Origin: Firmicutes bacterium CAG:534
Lineage (GTDB): Bacteria > Bacillota > Clostridia > Lachnospirales > Lachnospiraceae
Assembly: GCA_000436115.1 (NCBI GenBank)
Contig: FR894546.1
Coordinates: forward strand, 1,074 to 12,172
Direction of reading: 5' to 3'
DNA: 11,099 bases
Part shown: piece by piece, positions 6,137 through 11,099 of the stretch
Numbering within the stretch: the first letter of the stretch is position 1
Layout of the letters: each line of letters opens with the position of its first letter
The notes under the pieces: model-generated
What the model was told of the DNA's origin: nothing
The model's input: the letters and a program-made list of their open reading frames with translations, nothing else
The model's database searches: none
Position numbers and translations under genes: made by a program

Positions 6137-6922
6137 ATGGAAAAGCAAAGCGTGGGAACCGAGCTGCCAAAAAAACAGAGATATGGCTTTCTGGATAGCT
6201 TCCGGGGGATCGTACTGATCAGTATGATCATTTTTCATGCCTGCTGGGATCTGGTATATCTTTTTCAGATGAAATGGGACTGGTATTTCAGTGACCTTGC
6301 CTATATCTGGCAGCAGAGCATCTGCTGGAGTTTCATCCTTCTTTCAGGCTTTTGTTGGCCTTTGGGGAAGCATCCTGTGAAAAGGGGCGTGATCGTTTCC
6401 CTATCCGGGATTTTGATTTCTGTGGCCACAACCCTGTTTGTTCCGGAGGGACAGGTGATATTTGGGGTGCTGACGCTGATCGGAGCCTGCATGCTCCTTA
6501 TGACTTTGCTAGATAAGGTATGCCGACGGGTGCCTCCCATAGCGGGAATGCTGACAGCTTTTTTTCTTTTTGTGATCTCCAGAGATTTAAGGCTGGGGTA
6601 TCTGGGATTTGAAAACGGATTCAGGCTGAACCTGCCGGAGGTTCTTTATCAGGGCAAGGCCGCAACCCTTCTTGGCTTTATGGAAAAGGGCTTTTATTCT
6701 GCAGATTATTTTCCCATTTTTCCATGGATGTTCCTGTTTATCACAGGGTATTTTCTTTGCAGGTGGATGAAAGAAAAGAAAACGGATTTTATGGAGCATT
6801 ACCTGAAAAAAGAGTGGAAGGGATTTTCCTTCCTGGGAAGAAATTCTCTTTGGATCTATCTGCTGCATCAACCGGTTGTTTATGGCGTGCTGTGGATGAT
6901 GGATCTTGGGGGCGTAATTTGA
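6137..6922 (+). CDS. DUF1624/HGSNAT-like membrane acyltransferase
   Basis: The 261-residue polytopic protein has about seven hydrophobic helices. The opening YGFLDSFRGIVLISMIIFHA and the closing LGRNSLWIYLLHQPV segments mark the heparan-alpha-glucosaminide N-acetyltransferase catalytic family (HGSNAT_cat, DUF1624), whose conserved His in the first helix (FHACWD) carries the acetyl group. Members move acetyl from cytosolic acetyl-CoA across the membrane to a sugar amine; bacterial substrates are largely unknown. The AGGAG lies only one base before the ATG (6137), too close for efficient use. A GTG at 6152 is the other in-frame candidate and is 16 nt from the same site, so the start is uncertain. 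A NodB deacetylase gene follows 26 bp later, suggesting an operon acting on one glycan. Confidence 0.85.
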   Translation: MEKQSVGTELPKKQRYGFLDSFRGIVLISMIIFHACWDLVYLFQMKWDWYFSDLAYIWQQSICWSFILLSGFCWPLGKHPVKRGVIVSLSGILISVATTLFVPEGQVIFGVLTLIGACMLLMTLLDKVCRRVPPIAGMLTAFFLFVISRDLRLGYLGFENGFRLNLPEVLYQGKAATLLGFMEKGFYSADYFPIFPWMFLFITGYFLCRWMKEKKTDFMEHYLKKEWKGFSFLGRNSLWIYLLHQPVVYGVLWMMDLGGVI

Positions 6923-6948
6923 TTTTAAAAGAAAAGGAGAGGTAGTTT

Positions 6949-7791
6949 ATGGGGACAAAAATGGAAATGCTTTTTGACGGGGGAAAAAGAAAAGTACTGA
7001 CATTAAGCTATGATGATGGAACAATTCATGACAGAAGGCTTGTAGCCATGATGAACGAGTATGGGATCAGAGGAACCTTTAATCTGAATTCCGGGATGTT
7101 TTCCCAGAAGGGAACGGCTGTCATTAACGGGTATGAAACAGATATGAGCAGGATTGCGGCAGAAGAGGTAAAGACACTTTATGCAGGTCATGAGGTGGCT
7201 TCCCATACCCTGACGCATCCATCTCTTACGGCGCTTCCCTCCAATATGGGTGCAGCGGAAGTGTTAAAGGACAGAAAAAATCTGGAGGAGCTGACGGGAG
7301 AGCTGGTAAGAGGATTTGCTTACCCTTACGGAACCTATAATGAAACCGTTGAGGAAGTGCTCAGCGCCTGCGGGATCGAATATGCAAGAACAGTAGTAGA
7401 TACAAATGGGTTTGATCTGCCTGCGGATTTTCTGGAATGGCACCCGACCTGTCATCATGAGTCGCAGAGCCTGATGGAGATCGCCAAGGATTTTTGCGAA
7501 AATGATGGCTACAGCGCCAGATTATTTTACCTGTGGGGACACAGCTATGAATTTACCCAGAAAAATAACTGGCAAATGATCGAAGACTTTTTCAAATATG
7601 TGTCAAAGTACCGGGAGCAGATCTGGATGGCTACCAACATTGAGCTCGTAGATTATGTTAAATCCTTCCGGGAGCTGCGCCGCTCTACAGATGGCGTGAT
7701 CCTTTATAATCCTACCGGAATGGATCTGTGGTTTGAGCTGGATGGTCAGACAAAGTGCATCCATGGCAAGGAGAAGCTTTCCTTCCATTAA
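6949..7791 (+). CDS. Polysaccharide deacetylase (NodB-type, CE4)
   Basis: The 280-residue protein shows the CE4 motifs in order: motif 1 TLSYDDG (D22, D23), motif 2 SHTLTH (zinc ligands H86, H90), motif 3 RGFAYPYG (from R121), and late WGHSYEF (H198). CE4 enzymes are metal-dependent and remove N- or O-acetyl groups from GlcNAc polymers, peptidoglycan or xylan. There is no signal peptide or lipoprotein box, so it would act in the cytoplasm unless exported otherwise. The C-terminal ~40 residues (DGVILYNPTGMDLWFELDG) look like an added beta-rich module. AGGAGAGG lies 7 nt before the ATG. The stop codon overlaps by 4 bp with the stop of the convergent sensor kinase remnant. Confidence 0.88.
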   Translation: MGTKMEMLFDGGKRKVLTLSYDDGTIHDRRLVAMMNEYGIRGTFNLNSGMFSQKGTAVINGYETDMSRIAAEEVKTLYAGHEVASHTLTHPSLTALPSNMGAAEVLKDRKNLEELTGELVRGFAYPYGTYNETVEEVLSACGIEYARTVVDTNGFDLPADFLEWHPTCHHESQSLMEIAKDFCENDGYSARLFYLWGHSYEFTQKNNWQMIEDFFKYVSKYREQIWMATNIELVDYVKSFRELRRSTDGVILYNPTGMDLWFELDGQTKCIHGKEKLSFH

Positions 7792-7798
7792 GGAAGGA
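7780..7798. repeat. Dyad across two overlapping convergent stop codons
   Basis: TCCTTCC (7780-7786) pairs with GGAAGGA (7792-7798) around ATTAA, which contains the stop of the deacetylase (TAA 7789-7791) and of the kinase remnant (TTA 7788-7790). No T-run follows on either strand, so it would be a poor terminator. Confidence 0.5.
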
Positions 7799-8711
7799 TC
7801 ACCACAAACTCTGTAAAGCTTTGCCCATCGCTTTTGACGCTGATGTGACCCTTATGGGCTTTTACAATGGACTGTGCGATGGACAGGCCCAGACCGTAAC
7901 CGCCATATTGACGGTTTCTGGAAGAATCACTTCGATAAAAACGTTCAAAGATATGCTTCTGGTCTTCAGGGGAAATTCCTTTTCCCGTGTTGCTTACCAG
8001 GAGCATTTTTTTGTCACCATGGGCAGAAAGGCAGATCCTGACGGTTCCATGCTCATCGGAATATTTAAAGGCATTATCCAGCAGGATGGTGACTAACTGC
8101 TTGATATGGGTTTCATTTCCGTGAAGGGAAAATCCGTCCTCTATCTCCATAGAATAAGATTTTCCATATTCAAAAGCAAGACTTTCAAAGGAAAGGGCAG
8201 CACTTTTGACAGCCCTGCTCAGATCAAAGGTCAGATAGCTTCCGGTATCGGAATAAGCGTCCAGCCTGGCCAGCTCCAAAAGGCTATTGATAAGGTTTTT
8301 CATACGTCCCGTCTGCTCTAAAATATACACAAGCCATTTATTGTCAGGAAGCTCCCGCTGCAAAACCTCTGCATTTGTAGTAATGATCGTGAGGGGAGTC
8401 TTCAGTTCGTGGGAAGCGTCCGCAATAAATTGCTTTTGTTTGTCAAATGCGACCTGTACAGGTTTTGTAACCCATCTGGAAAGAAAAATAACAGGGATGA
8501 ATAAGACGAAAATTGCAGCAAGTCCCACCCACAAGCAGACCTTTAACAATCGGGCAGACATATCCCTTTCAGGGGAGTAATCCAAAAGATAAAGCTGGGT
8601 GCTCTCCTCCTTTTCTTTCAGCAGATAAAGATAGCCGGAAACTTTGCCGTTTTGTTTATGATCGCTTTTGGCGCGTGCGGCGAGCTGCTCTGTCGCTGAT
8701 ATTTGGTGTGC
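7788..8711 (-). pseudogene. Sensor histidine kinase lacking its 5' end
   Basis: The frame is open from an in-frame stop at 8712-8714 down to TAA at 7788-7790. It encodes the end of an extracytoplasmic sensor region (TEQLAARAKSDHKQNG, GYLYLLKEKEE), one membrane helix (AAIFVLFIPVIFLS), and a complete kinase core: H-box ASHELKTP, N-box LLDNAFKY, G1 NTGKGI, F-box FERFYR, G2 GYGLGL. All catalytic motifs are intact. The first membrane helix and most of the sensor domain are missing, because at about 8690-8711 the sequence changes into the tail of an FtsX-like permease gene on the other strand. The frame has no ATG near its beginning. Starts such as TTG 8585 (265 residues) or the ATG eight codons later could make a one-helix kinase, but neither has a convincing ribosome site. 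No response regulator gene remains next to it. Confidence 0.8.
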
Positions 8712-8791
8712 TCACAGGGACGGTTTTTGGATTTTATCCTGCATATAAGGCATCAAGGCTGGTGCCGGTGGCTGCCTTGTCAGCAGAGTAA
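8692..8791 (+). pseudogene. FtsX/MacB-type ABC permease, last ~33 codons only
   Basis: The frame ending at TAA 8789-8791 reads LSLIFGVLTGTVFGF then YPAYKASRLVPVAALSAE, the conserved last membrane helix and cytoplasmic tail of FtsX/MacB-like permeases (FG-x-YPA-x-KAS-x-L-x-P-x-x-AL). Upstream the sequence belongs to the antisense kinase remnant, so roughly 350 or more residues are gone. The ABC ATPase gene begins 20 bp downstream, so this was the permease of the same export or peptide-resistance (BceAB/MacB-like) operon. Confidence 0.78.
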
Positions 8792-8811
8792 GACAGAAAG
8801 GGAGAGGGCGA

Positions 8812-9178
8812 ATGGAACAGGATGTTATCATAGAAATGAAAAAGATCAATAAAGGATATTTACTGGGGACAGAAAAGGTGCCCGTCCTGAAGAATGTGGA
8901 TTTCAGGGTCAGAAAGGGAGAATATGTAGCCATATTGGGGCCGTCAGGATCGGGAAAACAGGCGCAGGAGGCCTGTATGCCTGTGATCGAAATGCTTGGA
9001 CTTTCACACAGGCTGCGCCACAAGCCTTCCGAACTTTCCGGAGGTCAAAAGCAAAGAGTGTCCATTGCAAGGGCCCTTGTGGGAAAACCGGCGCTGCTTT
9101 TAGCGGATGAGCCTACGGGAGCGCTGGACACAAGCAGCGGAACGGATCGTTCATATTGTGGATGGCTGCCTTTCCTGA
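8812..9178 (+). pseudogene. MacB/LolD-like ABC transporter ATPase with two internal deletions
   Basis: The gene starts normally (ATG 8812 behind GGGAGAGGG) and reads to Walker A GPSGSGK (residues 43-49). It then jumps to QAQEACMPVIEMLGL, so the Q-loop region, about 75-85 residues, is missing while the frame is kept. The signature LSGGQ (75-79), Walker B LLLADEP and GALD follow correctly. After DTSSG a second deletion removes the H-loop region and shifts the frame: the true family ending, RIVHIVDGCLS, is present in another frame and ends at TGA 9176-9178. Read in the original frame, translation runs to 9270 through about 42 meaningless residues. Without Q- and H-loops it cannot be a working ATPase. 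It was paired with the permease remnant just upstream. Confidence 0.85.
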
Positions 9179-9194
9179 GCAGCCATTCATTTTA
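9160..9194 (+). terminator. Terminator-like hairpin at the ABC ATPase original end
   Basis: GGATGGCTGC (9160-9169) pairs with GCAGCCATTC (9179-9188), nine Watson-Crick pairs and one G-U, around a 9-nt loop holding the original TGA. A short ATTTTA follows. It is probably the old operon terminator. Confidence 0.42.
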
Positions 9195-9215
9195 CTGGTT
9201 CAGGGAGCTTACCTG

Positions 9216-9224
9216 TGTTATACT
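9216..9224 (+). promoter_or_regulatory. Extended -10 promoter for the methyltransferase gene
   Basis: TGTTATACT carries a TG-N element directly before TATACT (9219-9224), about 40 bp upstream of the ATG. No good -35 box lies 16-18 bp upstream (TGGTTC), as is allowed for extended -10 promoters. It lies after the hairpin of the dead ABC operon, which lets the downstream gene be expressed on its own. Confidence 0.45.
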
Positions 9225-9262
9225 TGTTACAAAATGGATACAAAAAGGAAGGATCAGGATAA

Positions 9263-10465
9263 ATGTGTAATGCAGTGGTTACGCTCAAAAAGGGAGAAGG
9301 CAGAATTTTAAAATCCGGAGGCATGTGGGTCTTTGACAATGAGATTGCAAAAATGGAAGGAAATTTTGAAAACGGCGACATGATAACCATTCATGATTTT
9401 GACGGTTATCCCATGGGAAAAGGTTTTATCAATTTAAATTCCAAGATCCGCGTAAGACTGATGACCCGGGATGTGTCCAGGGAGATCGACCGGGATTTTC
9501 TGTATGAAAGAGTAAAAAACGCCTGGGAATATCGTAAGAAGGTGGTGGATACAGGAAGCTGCAGGCTTATTTTTGGAGAAGCGGATTTCCTGCCCGGACT
9601 TGTGGTGGATAAATTTTCGGATGTGCTTGTGGTGGAATCCCTGGCGCTTGGGATCGACAGACTGAAAGAGCAGATCATAGAGATTTTAAAGGAGATCTTA
9701 AGACAGGATGGTATTGAGGTTAGGGGCGTTTATGAAAGAAGTGACGCCAAGGTAAGACAGAATGAAGGAATGGAAAGAGTCAAGGGTTTTATCGGCAAGG
9801 AGTTTGACACCAATGTGCAGATAGAAGAAAACGGGGTCAAATATCTGGTAGATGTAAAGGACGGTCAAAAAACCGGCTTTTTCCTGGATCAGAAATATAA
9901 CAGACTGGCAATCCAGAAGCTTTGCAAAGGTGCGCGCGTGCTGGACTGCTTTACCCATACCGGTTCCTTTGCGTTGAATGCAGCAGTTGCCGGAGCAAGG
10001 GAAGTGACCGGCGTGGATGCATCGGAGCTTGCAGTGGAACAGGCATCCAAGAATGCAATTCTAAACGGGGTACAGGATCGGGCAAAATTCCTTTGCAGGG
10101 ATGTTTTTGAACTATTGCCTGAGTTAGAGAAAAAGGGAGAAAAGTATGATGTAGTTATTCTGGATCCTCCGGCCTTTACCAAGTCCAGAAGCTCCATTAA
10201 AAATGCTGTAAAGGGCTACCGTGAGATCAATCTGCGTGCCATGAAGCTGGTAAAGGACGGAGGCTTTCTGGCAACCTGTTCCTGCTCTCATTTTATGTCC
10301 TATGAGCTTTTTACAGAGACCATTGGGCAGGCAGCAAGGAACGTACACAAACGCCTGCGGCAGGTAGAGTTCCGGACACAGGCGCCGGATCATCCGATCC
10401 TGTGGGCAGCAGATGAGTCTTACTATTTGAAGTTCTACATTTTTCAGGTGGTGGATGAAAAGTAA
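9263..10465 (+). CDS. rlmI: 23S rRNA (cytosine-C5) methyltransferase, RlmI family
   Basis: The 400-residue protein matches the usual length of RlmI (YccW), which methylates C1962 of 23S rRNA in E. coli. An N-terminal PUA-like domain (~1-70, GRILKSGGMWVFDNEI) is followed by a linker domain and a Rossmann methyltransferase domain. Motif I (SAM binding) is VLDCFTHTGSFALNAA near 227-242, the acidic GVDAS is at 250-254, motif IV DPPAF at 301-305, and the catalytic region has CSCS (C339, C341), where a Cys attacks C6 of cytosine. GVKYLVDVKDGQKTGFFLDQ before motif I is a signature of this COG1092 group. AGGAAGG lies 10 nt before the ATG. The gene is intact, unlike its upstream neighbours. The symbol is by family; the exact rRNA position in this organism is not proven. 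Confidence 0.92.
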   Translation: MCNAVVTLKKGEGRILKSGGMWVFDNEIAKMEGNFENGDMITIHDFDGYPMGKGFINLNSKIRVRLMTRDVSREIDRDFLYERVKNAWEYRKKVVDTGSCRLIFGEADFLPGLVVDKFSDVLVVESLALGIDRLKEQIIEILKEILRQDGIEVRGVYERSDAKVRQNEGMERVKGFIGKEFDTNVQIEENGVKYLVDVKDGQKTGFFLDQKYNRLAIQKLCKGARVLDCFTHTGSFALNAAVAGAREVTGVDASELAVEQASKNAILNGVQDRAKFLCRDVFELLPELEKKGEKYDVVILDPPAFTKSRSSIKNAVKGYREINLRAMKLVKDGGFLATCSCSHFMSYELFTETIGQAARNVHKRLRQVEFRTQAPDHPILWAADESYYLKFYIFQVVDEK

Positions 10466-10678
10466 GTGGCTGAAAGTGGCGGAAATGCTTGATTTTACTG
10501 TGGTTACAGCAATTTTGTTTAAAAATAGAAACTATCGTATCTTATTGCAAAATGGTATAAATTTTTAAAGAATTGGTGTAGTAATTGGTGTATTAGGCTG
10601 TATTTTTAAATGACAAATGGTGTAGTAGACAAGTGGGACCAAAAGATGTTATAAAATTTCCGTCGAAAAGGTAATTGG
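10466..10678. other. AT-rich spacer after rlmI, no gene seen
   Basis: About 210 bp with lower GC than the flanks, frequent stops in all frames and no strong terminator hairpin for rlmI. It contains three short direct repeats (listed separately) and a TATAAA-like box at 10556-10561 without a -35 partner. Composition changes abruptly after the rlmI stop, which fits a junction with inserted DNA. Confidence 0.55.
10571..10624 (+). repeat. Three short direct repeats, AATTGGTGTA type
   Basis: AATTGGTGTA is found at 10571-10580 and 10583-10592, spaced 12 bp apart, and AATGGTGTA (one T fewer) at 10616-10624. Copies 1 and 3 are both followed by GTAG-type bases. Repeats of this kind occur at ends of integrative elements as recombinase binding sites, but I see no integrase here. 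Confidence 0.6.
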
Positions 10679-11099
10679 ATGTTGTCCGTCAAATTAGATG
10701 CACCAGCTCCATGCAGATTAGATGCACCTGATTTAGATCTTATTTGTTATGCATCCGCAGATTGTCTGCACCAACATGAGAGGAATTTGCTGGAGATAGA
10801 ACGAGACGATTTGCACGGTATTTCAAGACTAACCAAGAAGAGGGAGCTTGACAGTAAGATTGAGCGAAAGAATGAGGAAATAGATATTCTCAAATCGGGA
10901 TTATCCGGTATTGTAAAAAGATATGGATTCGATACTGTACAGCAATTCTATAATGCAATTAAAATCGCTCAGGATGCCACGTATAAGTATCAGATGGATG
11001 TTGCCACATGGGAAGAAAACTATGGGGAGAAAACACCACCAAAAGCAACCTTTGAAGAAAGATTACGGATATATCAAAGAGAAGCTGATCAGCAGCATA
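10679..11099 (+). CDS. Partial protein resembling the C-terminal region of a mobilisation/relaxase protein (3' end outside window)
   Basis: A frame with no stop runs from an in-frame TAA at 10652-10654 to the window end; the first ATG is 10679 (AAAGG 7 nt before it), giving 140 codons. From about residue 38 it is highly charged and probably coiled-coil: RLTKKRELDSKIERKNEEI, then LKSGLSGIVKRYGFDTV, QQFYNAIKIAQDATYKYQ, TWEENYGEKTPPKATFEERL. This layout (TKKRELD-x-KI, SGIVKRYG, VQ-x-FY, YGEK) resembles the region after the nuclease domain of mobilisation proteins on Firmicute integrative and mobilisable elements; this is recall, not a search. No relaxase catalytic domain is present, so it may be a 5'-truncated remnant. 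The first ~35 residues look unrelated and repetitive (KLDAPAPC, RLDAPDLD) and may not be original coding sequence. Confidence 0.45.
   Translation, partial: MLSVKLDAPAPCRLDAPDLDLICYASADCLHQHERNLLEIERDDLHGISRLTKKRELDSKIERKNEEIDILKSGLSGIVKRYGFDTVQQFYNAIKIAQDATYKYQMDVATWEENYGEKTPPKATFEERLRIYQREADQQH
10693..10728 (+). repeat. 12-bp direct repeat, period 24
   Basis: ATTAGATGCACC occurs at 10693-10704 and 10717-10728. The 24-bp period equals eight codons and gives two (K/R)LDAP segments in the open frame. It lies close to the proposed truncation point of the mobilisation-like frame. Confidence 0.8.

Noticed and set aside
7755..8580. Plus-strand frames opposite the sensor kinase
   Set aside because: They mirror the kinase core, whose H, N, G1, F and G2 boxes are all present on the minus strand.
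9178..9270. C-terminal extension of the ABC ATPase
   Set aside because: The residues after the second deletion are out of the original frame; the proper family ending is visible in the next frame.

Overview
The window looks like chromosomal DNA of a Lachnospiraceae-type Firmicute (gut Clostridia). This is an inference from strong Shine-Dalgarno sites, sigma-A promoters with 17-bp spacers, moderate GC, and families typical of that group (DUF6171, 7TM hybrid kinase, GH51 arabinofuranosidase, RlmI-type methyltransferase).

Layout. 1-624: the 3' end of a flavodoxin-fold FMN reductase gene, a strong intrinsic terminator, then a decayed MATE transporter remnant. 677-2126: a membrane-bound NapH-like protein with two [4Fe-4S] motifs, a 66-codon reading frame that seems to start at ACG, and a CopZ-like HMA protein whose promoter carries a CsoR-like palindrome. 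2186-4228: a 7TM hybrid sensor protein with HisKA, receiver and Hpt domains but no ATPase domain. It converges on, and overlaps by 11 bp, a small Cys-rich DUF6171 gene (minus strand). That gene sits just behind a GH51 alpha-L-arabinofuranosidase gene, and both are served by a near-consensus minus-strand promoter at 6041-6069. Reading the other way, 6137-7791 holds a DUF1624/HGSNAT-like membrane acyltransferase followed by a NodB-type polysaccharide deacetylase.

7788-9194 is gene wreckage: a sensor kinase without its 5' end (minus strand) abuts the last ~33 codons of an FtsX/MacB-type permease (plus strand). An ABC ATPase gene with two internal deletions follows. 9263-10465 is an intact 23S rRNA m5C methyltransferase gene (rlmI family). 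The last 630 bp are AT-rich, hold short direct repeats, and run into an open frame reaching the window end that resembles the C-terminal region of mobilisation/relaxase proteins, so a mobile-element boundary may lie just after rlmI.

The main themes are (i) a metal/redox cluster with a recognisable operator, (ii) an arabinose-side-chain and glycan-modification pair of divergent operons, and (iii) repeated clean internal deletions in transport and signalling genes (MATE, FtsX, ABC ATPase, sensor kinase, and possibly the hybrid kinase). I see no CRISPR array, tRNA, rRNA or complete insertion sequence. The best candidates for novelty are the ATPase-less hybrid kinase, the ACG-start small gene, the in-frame duplication inside DUF6171, and the deletion pattern.
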